Below, piece after piece: positions 24,115 through 31,234 of a stretch of DNA of 31,279 nucleotides (position 1 is its first letter; each line of letters begins with the position of its first letter). A model generated the notes under the pieces. It saw nothing but the letters and a program-made list of their open reading frames with translations. It was not told the DNA's origin and did not search any database. The stretch spans positions 1 to 31,279 of the forward strand of contig UQSP01000021.1 in assembly GCA_900543755.1 (NCBI GenBank), read 5' to 3'. Both the position numbers and the translations under genes were made by a program. The DNA is from an uncultured Eubacteriales bacterium (GTDB taxonomy: Bacteria > Bacillota > Clostridia > Christensenellales > Pumilibacteraceae).

Positions 24115-25107
24115 TTATATGCCGCTTTGCAATAAATTATCGTAAAAATCCCCGCTTAAAGCAGGCTTAGTTGCGGGAGAAGCTATATTTTCGACAAAAT
24201 TCGGCCCGATAACGGCATAGCTGTGCACTCCCGTCACCAACGCGTCGTCCAAAACCACGCAATCCGAAATTCGCGCGCAGCTTGCTATTCTTGCGCCTTT
24301 TCCCACAATGCAATCGCGGAAACCGCCTACCGTAACCGCGCCCTTGCTTACAAGGCTTCCTCCTTTTGATTCCGACCCGTAAGCTTCCCTTTCGTAAGAA
24401 GATATTTCCGGGAAAAAGCCGCCGTCTTTAAGAAAGAAATTTGCCTTGAAAAAGCTATCCTTATCCTTTATTTCGCAATAGCTGCCGTTGTGCACAAATG
24501 CTTTTAATGTATGTTTACGGGAATACTCCGCAAGAAATTCTCGTGTAAAATCAAATTTTCCCGCCTCTAATGAATTTTTTATGACGCTTTTGTTTATAAC
24601 GTATACGCCTGCGTCCGCCATGGTTTCCTTGACAAACACGCTGAAGCGGTCGGAAAAAGCATAAACGGAATTATCCGCGTCGATAAGTACCGCGTAATTT
24701 GTGTCTTCGTTTTTTTGCGGAACTACCGCCATCGTTATTTCCGCGCCGGATTCAAGGTGTGTATAAATCAATTTGAATAAATCTATATCGTTTACGGAGT
24801 CGCATTTTATCACGACGGAAATATCGTCCCAAGAGTTAAACTCCGCTTTCAGCTTTTCCAAGCCGAAGTCACTGCAAGCTTTGTCGTAAAAACGGCAATT
24901 AAGCCCCTTATACGAGGCAATGTAATTCATCGCCTTGTCGTTTTTTATTGCCGAAACGAAAGTAATATCCTTTAATCCGTAATAATTAAGCTGACTGAAA
25001 CTATAATCAAGAAGCGGTACATTGGCTATTTTCAACATGGATTTCGGGCAATCGTCCGTAAGCGGAGTTATCATAGGACCGAAATCGGCAAGGATTATTG
25101 CGTTCAC
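24115..25107 (-). CDS. Nucleotidyltransferase-like protein with degenerate signature motif
   Basis: A 330-residue protein with a GT-A nucleotidyltransferase-type fold at the N-terminus and hexapeptide-like repeats at the C-terminus (about 240-300: GGFRDCIVGKGARIASCARISDCVVLDD), as in sugar-1-phosphate nucleotidyltransferases. The N-terminus reads MNAIILADFGPMITPLT, followed by PKSMLKI. The family motif is usually GGxGTRLxPLT, so both paired Gly and the catalytic Arg are missing, while PLT and PK-M remain. The metal Asp is kept in KCDSVNDID. The start is GTG with AAGGAGG five bases upstream. It lies downstream of pgk, with a terminator in between. GlgD is a known non-catalytic relative; whether this is similar is inference. 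Confidence 0.75.
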   Translation of the reverse strand: MNAIILADFGPMITPLTDDCPKSMLKIANVPLLDYSFSQLNYYGLKDITFVSAIKNDKAMNYIASYKGLNCRFYDKACSDFGLEKLKAEFNSWDDISVVIKCDSVNDIDLFKLIYTHLESGAEITMAVVPQKNEDTNYAVLIDADNSVYAFSDRFSVFVKETMADAGVYVINKSVIKNSLEAGKFDFTREFLAEYSRKHTLKAFVHNGSYCEIKDKDSFFKANFFLKDGGFFPEISSYEREAYGSESKGGSLVSKGAVTVGGFRDCIVGKGARIASCARISDCVVLDDALVTGVHSYAVIGPNFVENIASPATKPALSGDFYDNLLQSGI

Positions 25108-25163
25108 GTTATCCTCCTTACACGTTTTTTGTTAGTATCGGTCGAAGGTAAAAAATTATTCCG

Positions 25164-25195
25164 AAAAAAAGGACCCCGAGCGTTAACCCGAGGTC
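25164..25195 (-). terminator. Terminator after pgk
   Basis: Minus strand GACCTCGGG and CTCGGGGTC pair over 9 bp (two G-T wobbles) around a six-base loop, then seven T. It lies 30 bp after the pgk stop and ahead of the nucleotidyltransferase-like gene, which may depend on read-through or on an unseen promoter. Confidence 0.9.
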
Positions 25196-25223
25196 TGTAA
25201 TGTTATTATTAAAATTTTAAGAC

Positions 25224-26531
25224 TTAGTCTTTATCGTTAAGGCAGGCAATGCCGGGCAGAACTTTACCTTCGAGATACTCCAAAGAAGCGCCGCCGCCCG
25301 TGGAAATGTGAGTTACTTTATCCGCAAATCCGAGCTGAGTTACTGCCGCCGCGGAATCTCCGCCGCCGATAATGGTGACTGCGTCCTTGTTGTCCGCAAG
25401 CGCCTGAGCAATAGCTTTCGTACCAACGGCAAATTTTTCCATCTCGAAAACGCCCATAGGTCCGTTCCAGACAACGGTTTTTGCCTTTTTGATTTCTTCG
25501 GAATAAAGCGCAACGGTTTTGGGACCGATGTCAAGACCTTCCCATCCGTCGGGAATGTCGCCCTCAACAACCTGAGTGTTTGCGTCATTGGAAAATGCGT
25601 CCGCGATGACGTTGTCTACAGGCAGAAGCAGTTTGATGCCCTTGTCTTTTGCCTTTGCCATAAGCTCTTTGGCAAGCTCGATTTTATCTTCTTCCAAAAG
25701 CGAATTGCCCACTTTGAAGCCGAGAGCTTTGCGGAAAGTATAAGCCATGCCGCCGCCGATAATCAGGCAATCGCATTTATCGATAAGGCTTTTGATAACC
25801 TCTATTTTGTCGCTGACTTTTGCGCCGCCCAGAATGGCAACAAAGGGACGAACGGGATTTTCCACTGCTCCGCCGAGGAACTTAAGCTCCTTTTCGATAA
25901 GGAAGCCGCTTACCGCAACGGGCGCAAAACCGTACTGCACTATTCCCGCAGTGGTAGCGTGTGCGCGGTGAGCCGTACCGAAAGCGTCGTTTACATACAC
26001 GTCGCAGAAATCGGCCAGCTTTTTGCAAAGCTCCTCGCTGTTCTTTTCCTCGCCTGCGTCGAAACGGGTATTCTCCAAAAGCACGCATTCGCCTTCCTTA
26101 AGGGCTGCAACCTTTTTGTGCGCGTCGTCGCCTACAATGTCGGAAGCGAACGTCACTTTACCATCCAAAAGCTCGTTAAGGCGGTCGGCAACGGGTTTAA
26201 GGGTAAACTTTTTGGGATCTTTTTTCTTTGCCTTTTCGATATACTCGGCTTTTGCCGCAGCCTGTTCTTCAACCGGCAACGCCTCAACCGCCTTCTTTTC
26301 TTTCTTGGTAAGCCCGAATCCTTCAGTGAAAATGTTGTGCGGTTTGCCCATGTGAGAGCAAAGTATTACTTTTGCGCCATGCTCCATAAGATACTTTATG
26401 GTAGGAAGCGCGCCCATTATTCTGTTTTCGTCCGTGATGCGTCCGTTTTCGTCCAAAGGAACGTTAAAATCACAACGGACAAGCACCTTTTTACCTTTGA
26501 CGTCTACGTCTTTGACGGTTTTCTTGTTCAT
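25224..26531 (-). CDS. pgk: Phosphoglycerate kinase with an inserted helical segment
   Basis: A 435-residue phosphoglycerate kinase, which makes ATP and 3-phosphoglycerate from 1,3-bisphosphoglycerate and ADP in glycolysis. Family motifs are LVRCDFNVP (18-25), SHMGKP (59-64), LLENTRF, HRAHATTAG, GGAKVSDKI, NGPMGVFE and IIGGGDSAAA. It is about 40 residues longer than the usual 390-400. The surplus is a Lys/Glu/Ala-rich stretch at roughly 65-106, between SHMGKP and FTLKPVADRLNEL, and is probably a helical hairpin on the N-domain. The start is ATG with AGGAG six bases upstream. It has its own promoter and terminator. No gapdh or tpi is adjacent in the window. Enzyme identity is not in doubt. Confidence 0.97.
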   Translation of the reverse strand: MNKKTVKDVDVKGKKVLVRCDFNVPLDENGRITDENRIMGALPTIKYLMEHGAKVILCSHMGKPHNIFTEGFGLTKKEKKAVEALPVEEQAAAKAEYIEKAKKKDPKKFTLKPVADRLNELLDGKVTFASDIVGDDAHKKVAALKEGECVLLENTRFDAGEEKNSEELCKKLADFCDVYVNDAFGTAHRAHATTAGIVQYGFAPVAVSGFLIEKELKFLGGAVENPVRPFVAILGGAKVSDKIEVIKSLIDKCDCLIIGGGMAYTFRKALGFKVGNSLLEEDKIELAKELMAKAKDKGIKLLLPVDNVIADAFSNDANTQVVEGDIPDGWEGLDIGPKTVALYSEEIKKAKTVVWNGPMGVFEMEKFAVGTKAIAQALADNKDAVTIIGGGDSAAAVTQLGFADKVTHISTGGGASLEYLEGKVLPGIACLNDKD

Positions 26532-26563
26532 GACCTTCTCCTTATTAATTAACTTTCCAATAT

Positions 26564-26592
26564 ATTGTAACTTTTCAAGCCGAATTAGTCAA
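26564..26592 (-). promoter_or_regulatory. Sigma-A promoter of pgk
   Basis: Minus strand TTGACT (26592-26587), 17-bp spacer, TACAAT (26569-26564). This gives a leader of roughly 27 nt that includes the ribosome site. Confidence 0.85.
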
Positions 26593-26653
26593 GTTTTTTT
26601 ACCCTTAAGCGCAATCTATGCAAGAAAAACTTTTAAATCAAGCATAAAAACAC

Positions 26654-26682
26654 TTGCAAATATGTCGCAAATATAGTATTAT
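26654..26682 (+). promoter_or_regulatory. Promoter of tRNA-Glu
   Basis: TTGCAA (26654-26659), 17-bp spacer, TATTAT (26677-26682). The expected start is about 20 nt before the mature tRNA. An overlapping TATAAT at 26680-26685 would need a 20-bp spacer. Confidence 0.75.
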
Positions 26683-26710
26683 AATAAAGCTTTCGTTGCA
26701 AATAGCTTAT

Positions 26711-26785
26711 GCCACTATAGTCTAGCGGTTAGGACGTTGGCCTCTCACGCCGAAAACAGGGGTTCGATTCCCCTTAGTGGTACCA
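26711..26785 (+). tRNA. tRNA-Glu (anticodon CTC)
   Basis: A complete 75-nt cloverleaf with encoded CCA. The acceptor stem is GCCACTA with TAGTGGT (G1-T72 wobble), discriminator A, CCA at 26783-26785. The anticodon stem TTGGC/GCCGA encloses the loop CTCTCAC, giving anticodon CTC, which reads GAG. The T arm is AGGGG TTCGATT CCCCT. It has its own promoter and a strong terminator, and its 3' part is repeated downstream. Confidence 0.96.
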
Positions 26786-26877
26786 AAATCAGAGCCGATT
26801 GAATTGATTACAATTCAGTCGGTTTTTTCTTTTCCTCACCTTATGGGAATCGAACGCGAGCGCTTTTTGAGAGAAAT
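26765..26877 (+). repeat. Direct repeat, copy A: tRNA-Glu 3' end plus terminator plus antisense T-arm
   Basis: This 113-bp stretch starts inside the T loop of the tRNA. It covers the T-stem 3' strand, acceptor 3' strand, CCA and terminator, then the sequence GGGAATCGAACGCGAGCGCT and on to GAGAGAAAT. It recurs 170 bp downstream with about three substitutions and one indel. The GGGAATCGAA in it is the exact reverse complement of the tRNA T-arm TTCGATTCCC. Confidence 0.95.
26795..26828 (+). terminator. Terminator of tRNA-Glu
   Basis: CCGATTGAATTG, loop ATTA, CAATTCAGTCGG (12 bp with one G-T), then six T. It starts nine bases after the CCA end. Confidence 0.95.
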
Positions 26878-26942
26878 GCCCGACGGCATTTCGTGCGCGA
26901 GCCGGCGTGATAGCGAAAATCCTTTTTAGCGGAGCGATTCCC
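26845..26942. repeat. Palindromic element between the repeats, bounded by inverted T-arm sequences
   Basis: GGGAATCG at 26845-26852 and CGATTCCC at 26935-26942 are perfect inverted repeats, extended imperfectly inwards by CGC and AGCG-type segments. Inside is a further perfect 8-bp hairpin GAAATGCC/GGCATTTC (26873-26880 with 26885-26892, loop CGAC). Only 26878-26934 (57 bp) is unique to the interval between the two direct repeats. Confidence 0.8.
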
Positions 26943-27048
26943 CTTAGTGGTACCAAAATCAGAGCCGATTGAATTGAATACAATTCAGTCGGTTTTTTCT
27001 TTCCCCTCACCTTACGGGAATCGAACGCGAGCGCTTTTTGAGAGAAAT
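26935..27048 (+). repeat. Direct repeat, copy B: partial tRNA-Glu 3' end plus second terminator
   Basis: Copy B begins CGATTCCCCTTAGTGGTACC, the 3' part of the tRNA without its 5' part, so it is not a tRNA gene. It carries the terminator hairpin again and ends with the same GAGAGAAAT. After 27048 the sequence is unrelated to the spacer of copy A. Confidence 0.95.
26965..26998 (+). terminator. Duplicated tRNA-Glu terminator
   Basis: The same 12-bp stem as at 26795-26822, with loop AATA instead of ATTA, followed by six T. The stem is conserved while the loop has changed. Confidence 0.9.
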
Positions 27049-27081
27049 TATTAATCACAAAAATTTTTTCCGCGGAAAACA

Positions 27082-27119
27082 AAAAGCGCGCGGAAAAGTT
27101 TTTATTCCCGCACGCTTTT
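27082..27119 (-). terminator. Terminator of the downstream esterase gene
   Basis: Minus strand AAAAGCGTGCGG and CCGCGCGCTTTT pair over 12 bp (one G-T) around a 14-base loop, then TTGTTTT. It lies about 50 bp after the esterase stop. Confidence 0.75.
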
Positions 27120-27171
27120 GCGATTATGCAATCAATTAAACCGATAACGTTTAAAGATTATTTACAAAACG

Positions 27172-28764
27172 TCAGAATTTTTTAAGCACAAATGCCGCCA
27201 TTACAAGCGCCGCGGCAACGGACAGTACTTTTGCCGCATCCGCACTTTTGCCGCATCCGCTTCCGCCGTCGGAGTTTTCGTCCTCGGGCACCTCGCCGTC
27301 ACGGTAAAAATATATTTTGATTTCGCCGTCTTCTTTTACTCCGCCCTCTAAAATATACCGTCCGTTTACGCCCTCGGAAAGAGCAGTGCCGTTGAACGTA
27401 ACGGAACCGACATAAAATCCCTCTTTGGGTTCGGGAACTACGACAAGATCTTCGCCTTCGTAAATCTTATATGCCGTCGACTTCCTGCGGTCGTAACCTC
27501 CGCGCTCCTTATCGTAAGAATAAGTAATGTTGAAATAGGTACGCTCGCGCACGTCCATGGTCACGGTATAATTACCCGAAGCGGAAGGAATGGTATAAAC
27601 GTTGCCTTGAATCATGGAAGTGACATCCTGACCGTTAACGTAAACTTTGTCGTAAAAATAATTGGACAGCGGCGTAAAAGTAACCTTAACTTCTTCCCCG
27701 TCGTTAAACATAAGCTTGTCGGCAGTGACCTTGCATTTGGAATTTTGCGGCAATGAAATATAGTTTTTATCCGCGTTTTCCAAAGCGCACTCGGCAAAAC
27801 GCTCGCCGAGAGTTTTCATCTGAGTGCCGTTCCAATGATACTGATCGCTGCCTATCACGCCGTTTGGACCGTTAATGAGCAAATCGGAAGTATCAACCGT
27901 TGCCACCTTAACGGGATCGCCGCAAGCTGCAACATCCCTTTGCATATCTATAAACATCTGATTGCCGCCCTGCTGAGAGTAACTACCGAAAGTCGTGGAA
28001 ATCTCCCCCATTATAAAAAGCAGTCCGCTTTGATCTGTGCCCGTAATTTTGCCTATATCTTCGCGCATATCGCGAATAAAAACTTTAATCAGTTTTTCGT
28101 ATTCGTAAATTTCGCCCCTGTCGGACTCGCCCTGCATCCAGCAAAAAGCTTTTACAACGGGAGTATAACCTTTGCTTACAAGAAGATTATAAGCGGCTTT
28201 AAAGTTTTCGATAAAACGGTAGTAAAGATAACCCGTATGGCTTGCGCCGTCGTGCTCGGGCGACTGCCATAAAGAGCGCGGATACCAGTTTCCGAACCTT
28301 GAGGGAAGCGTGCCCGTAGTAACGTCGAGAAGATTTGTTCCGCCCTCGGCTGTCTTGAATATGCAGGCGGGGTTTGTGTTTGTATAATGTTCTCTTAATT
28401 TAAAAGCCATACCGTATTCGGGACCCATGTAAGCGCTGTTTATTCCTAATCCCGTGGTAATGTTGTTTTTACAGAACATAGCCGAAGAACCGATGTTTTC
28501 CTCTCTTTCGCCTATGTACATGACCTCGTTAATAGTTATTCCGTTGAGAATGTTTTTGGAATTTCCGGAGGCGTTGCTTTGCCCGGCGATAAGATACATA
28601 TCTATGGTCTGACCCTTGACGTTTGCTTCGTTAAAAAGGCTTGCCCCCGATATGCTTTCCGCAAGAGCGTCCGCCTGTGAATAAGTCGGAACGGTAAACA
28701 TAACGCACGCCGACAAAAATAAAACAACGACAAAAACAGCATAAAGCCTTTTAATCTTTTCCAT
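27172..28764 (-). CDS. Secreted SASA-type carbohydrate esterase, paralogue B, with C-terminal sorting-like tail
   Basis: A 530-residue extracytoplasmic SGNH hydrolase of the sialic-acid-specific acetylesterase (SASA) type. A signal peptide covers about 1-33. The catalytic Ser63 lies in AGQSNASG, a second block WMQGESD is at 209-215, and the Asp-His pair is D307-QY-H310. About 335-500 holds beta-sandwich repeats with the phrase NGQDVTS. The tail (about 500-530) is a Ser/Gly/acidic linker, GSGCGKSAD, a hydrophobic helix and KKF, resembling a tripartite sorting signal. It is likely to remove O-acetyl groups from glycans at the cell surface; the substrate is unknown. AAGGAG lies only two bases from the ATG, so the start is slightly uncertain. 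It follows paralogue A on the same strand but has its own promoter. Confidence 0.88.
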   Translation of the reverse strand: MEKIKRLYAVFVVVLFLSACVMFTVPTYSQADALAESISGASLFNEANVKGQTIDMYLIAGQSNASGNSKNILNGITINEVMYIGEREENIGSSAMFCKNNITTGLGINSAYMGPEYGMAFKLREHYTNTNPACIFKTAEGGTNLLDVTTGTLPSRFGNWYPRSLWQSPEHDGASHTGYLYYRFIENFKAAYNLLVSKGYTPVVKAFCWMQGESDRGEIYEYEKLIKVFIRDMREDIGKITGTDQSGLLFIMGEISTTFGSYSQQGGNQMFIDMQRDVAACGDPVKVATVDTSDLLINGPNGVIGSDQYHWNGTQMKTLGERFAECALENADKNYISLPQNSKCKVTADKLMFNDGEEVKVTFTPLSNYFYDKVYVNGQDVTSMIQGNVYTIPSASGNYTVTMDVRERTYFNITYSYDKERGGYDRRKSTAYKIYEGEDLVVVPEPKEGFYVGSVTFNGTALSEGVNGRYILEGGVKEDGEIKIYFYRDGEVPEDENSDGGSGCGKSADAAKVLSVAAALVMAAFVLKKF

Positions 28765-28875
28765 AACTCCTTATTTCTCCCCTTCATATATTATAAAGAT
28801 TGTATGACACAACGACAGAATAAAATCAAATCCTGTTTACTTCAGCCGCAACACTCACAAAAAAAGAACGGTATA

Positions 28876-28904
28876 ATTGTACAATATTTTACGATAAAAT
28901 GCAA
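28876..28904 (-). promoter_or_regulatory. Promoter of esterase B
   Basis: Minus strand TTGCAT (28904-28899), 17-bp spacer, TACAAT (28881-28876). It gives a leader of about 105 nt. A TATAAT closer to the gene lacks a matching -35. Confidence 0.65.
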
Positions 28905-28943
28905 TAATATAAAGCAGTATCTTATATTTAAATCTTTTAAAAT

Positions 28944-28976
28944 AAAAGGCGCCGAAACAAAATATCGACGCCTTTT
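28944..28976 (-). terminator. Terminator of esterase A
   Basis: Minus strand AAAAGGCGTCGA and TCGGCGCCTTTT pair over 12 bp (one G-T) around a nine-base loop, followed by an AT-rich tract. It lies 15 bp after the esterase A stop and separates the two paralogues. Confidence 0.8.
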
Positions 28977-28991
28977 GCAATTAATTTTTAT

Positions 28992-30548
28992 TTACTTTCT
29001 GAGAAGAAAAACCGACGCGGCAAGCGTACCCAGAATCGAAGCAATCAATGCTGCGTCCGACTTTGAACAACCTTTACTGCCACCGTCACCGTCTTGAGTT
29101 TCGTTTTCGGATGATTCTGATTGATTTCCGCTTTCTTCGGCCTTATTGAAAGTAATTCTGACCTCACAATCTTCGGTTGCGGCGGCTTCATAAGCCTGCG
29201 TTTGCGCGTTGTAGCTCATTTCGGTTCCGTTTAAAGTGACCGAAGAAACAGTAGCGTCCGTCCTTAAAGTTATTTTTACGCTTAAAATTTCCCCCTCGTA
29301 AACATAATCGGGGCCATCCACAGACGCAAGGTTTTTTTGATAATAATAGTTCACGTCGTATCTGGGAAGAGCAACGCAATTAAGTTCCACCGTGAACTCG
29401 TCGCCGGTACGGTAAGGCACCGAATACTTAAAATCCTTAACTGCTGAAGTAACGTCCGTGCCGTTAACCTCCAGCGAGCCCAATTTGTATCCGCGGTTAG
29501 GCGTAATTGTAAATTCTATTGCGGTTTTATCCGCGTTAAAGGCGGCGGCAACGTTTCCGTTTTTCATTTTATCGAAAGAAACAATGTCGTAAGTTTCATC
29601 GCCAACTGCGGCGCGCGCGAACATTTCGCCTATGGTTACCATATCTTCGCCCGACCAATGCCAGACGTTATCGTTTGCTATGTCCGTATCGAAAGCCGAA
29701 GATTTCACCACTTTCACATTGGGAATCACATCGGGAAATCCGCGCTGTATTTCTATAAACGCTTCGTTAGTCGCCCTGTTGTACCCCGACCGTCCGTAAC
29801 CGCCGGTAGGAGAAATTTCGCCGACTATAAAAGGCATATCCAGCATTTCTTCATACGTCTTGGTAAGAATATTTCCCAAATCCTCACGCATGCTACGGCA
29901 GAATTCGGTAAAAACCGATGTATATCTCGTTGCGTTGGTTCCCCAAATATCGGCCTCGCCCTGCATCCATACGAAAGCTTTTACTACGGGTTCATATCCG
30001 TGTGTCTTAAGATCGTTTACCACGGTGAAGAAATTTTGTATAAACCTGCGGTACTGCCCACCCTTAAAAGTATTTCCCGTCCTGTCGGGATACCAATTCC
30101 CGTGATTGGCGTCCGCGTCCGAAGGCGTTTCGTTACACAGGCTTACGCCGCCGGCGGCAGATTTAAAAATAAGCGCTTTATTGTCCGCGGTATAAATCCC
30201 GTTTAAATATTTCGCCATACCGAATTCGGGTCCGATGCAGTTTGCGTTAGTACCCAGACCTTTTTTGACGGAAATATACGGATATGTCATATAACGGCTG
30301 CTTGCCGAACCGCTTGACATCGAACAGTTGGTTTCTCCCGCATACAATACGTTGTCGAAAGTACCCGAAACGTTTGTTGCATAGGATTCGCCTGCGGCGT
30401 TGGATTGCCCTGCGATAAGATACATATCGATGGTTTTAACAGCGGTTTCCGCCTTTGCAAAAAACGAAAACGACATCGACAAGATAAGCGCGCAAACAAA
30501 CCCGGACAAAGCCGCCGCAAAAATTGCTCTTTTCAAAATTTTTCTCAT
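28992..30548 (-). CDS. Secreted SASA-type carbohydrate esterase, paralogue A, with C-terminal sorting-like tail
   Basis: A 518-residue paralogue of the downstream gene. A signal peptide spans about 1-34 (KILKRAIF, long hydrophobic core, FAKAET). The catalytic Ser49 is in AGQSNAAG and WMQGEAD lies at 194-200. The region matching the Asp-His pair reads ANDNVWHW (D293, N294, H297), one residue longer than in paralogue B. Beta-sandwich repeats follow with NGTDVTS. The tail has a Ser/Asn/Gly linker, SKGCSKSD, a hydrophobic helix and LLRK. I chose ATG at 30548 because AGGA precedes it by five bases and a normal signal peptide begins there; an upstream ATG adds 23 unlikely residues. Both genes probably act on acetylated host or plant glycans at the cell surface, but this is inference. 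Confidence 0.88.
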   Translation of the reverse strand: MRKILKRAIFAAALSGFVCALILSMSFSFFAKAETAVKTIDMYLIAGQSNAAGESYATNVSGTFDNVLYAGETNCSMSSGSASSRYMTYPYISVKKGLGTNANCIGPEFGMAKYLNGIYTADNKALIFKSAAGGVSLCNETPSDADANHGNWYPDRTGNTFKGGQYRRFIQNFFTVVNDLKTHGYEPVVKAFVWMQGEADIWGTNATRYTSVFTEFCRSMREDLGNILTKTYEEMLDMPFIVGEISPTGGYGRSGYNRATNEAFIEIQRGFPDVIPNVKVVKSSAFDTDIANDNVWHWSGEDMVTIGEMFARAAVGDETYDIVSFDKMKNGNVAAAFNADKTAIEFTITPNRGYKLGSLEVNGTDVTSAVKDFKYSVPYRTGDEFTVELNCVALPRYDVNYYYQKNLASVDGPDYVYEGEILSVKITLRTDATVSSVTLNGTEMSYNAQTQAYEAAATEDCEVRITFNKAEESGNQSESSENETQDGDGGSKGCSKSDAALIASILGTLAASVFLLRK

Positions 30549-30582
30549 CTTTTTCCTTTTTTTCACCGATTGATTTTTACAA

Positions 30583-30591
30583 AGTATAACA
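30583..30591 (-). promoter_or_regulatory. Extended -10 promoter of esterase A
   Basis: Minus strand TGTTATACT (TGn plus TATACT). The -35 position, 17 bp upstream, is only T-rich. The leader would be about 28 nt. Confidence 0.5.
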
Positions 30592-30655
30592 CACCGGAAA
30601 CATAAAAAAAATTGCAAAAATCATTTATTTTAACAAAAATCATTGCATATAAAGC

Positions 30656-30685
30656 AAAAAACGCCGCTGTCATGACAAGACGGCG
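30656..30685 (-). terminator. Terminator of the zinc-ribbon membrane protein gene
   Basis: Minus strand CGCCG and CGGCG close a hairpin that also contains the palindrome TGTCATGACA, followed by six T. It lies 25 bp past the stop. Confidence 0.75.
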
Positions 30686-30710
30686 ACGTTCTTATAAGTT
30701 TAATAAAAAA

Positions 30711-31226
30711 TCAGATGTCTTCGGGACGCTTTACGTTGCTGTAAATTTTTCCGCAGTACTCGCATTTATTTATCGCGCTGTCTGGGTCTATGGTGACGGG
30801 CGCGCCGCATTCGGTACATTTAATGCTGAATTTTGTTTTTGCCTGTTTAACGTTAAAATTAACGACAAGTTTATCGTTTTCGAATATGTATCCGGTAAGA
30901 TACCTTTGGGAAAGCGCGTCTCTCAGTCTTTTCCTTGTTTCTCCCTCTCTGAGGTTAAGCAAGGAACTGAGTTCTCTTACCGTATAAAGATTGTCCTGCT
31001 CGACCGCGACAACCAGCTTTTTCATGCCTATAAGCGATGAGAATTTTATCCACAGCATCGGTGTGCCGTAAAAACCGAACACGGTTGCAACGATGCCGAA
31101 AACAAGCAAAACGGTAATGGACTGAGTTGCCCCCATCACGATACAGACAATTCCGACAGGCAGACAAACGGAAGCGACAAGCGAAATAATCAAAAATTTT
31201 TTGATTTGCGATTTAAGAAGCGACAT
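30711..31226 (-). CDS. Small membrane protein with winged-helix-like middle and C-terminal zinc ribbon
   Basis: A 171-residue protein I do not recognise. Two membrane helices lie at about 10-32 and 36-60. A helical stretch at about 74-115 (VRELSSLLNLREGETRKRLRDAL) looks like a winged helix. A zinc-ribbon type pair C137-x2-C140 and C155-x2-C158 sits at the C-terminus (KCTECGAPV, KCEYCGK). It should be a membrane-anchored protein with a cytoplasmic tail. The start is ATG at 31226; the bases upstream are adapter, so its ribosome site and promoter cannot be judged, and an earlier start cannot be excluded. A terminator follows, so it ends its unit. Function is unknown. Confidence 0.75.
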   Translation of the reverse strand: MSLLKSQIKKFLIISLVASVCLPVGIVCIVMGATQSITVLLVFGIVATVFGFYGTPMLWIKFSSLIGMKKLVVAVEQDNLYTVRELSSLLNLREGETRKRLRDALSQRYLTGYIFENDKLVVNFNVKQAKTKFSIKCTECGAPVTIDPDSAINKCEYCGKIYSNVKRPEDI

Positions 31227-31234
31227 ATTTAATC

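Noticed and set aside
25308..26552. 414-codon plus-strand frame opposite pgk
   Set aside because: It is a shadow of a highly conserved gene with strongly biased codon use. The translation has no recognisable domain and no ribosome site.
26935..26955. Second tRNA gene at copy B
   Set aside because: Only the 3' third of a tRNA is present; there is no anticodon arm or 5' acceptor strand.
26789..27082. 97-codon minus-strand frame with an internal protein repeat
   Set aside because: It lies over the tRNA terminators and the duplicated element; the internal repeat is simply the 170-bp DNA duplication. It has no ribosome site or known domain.
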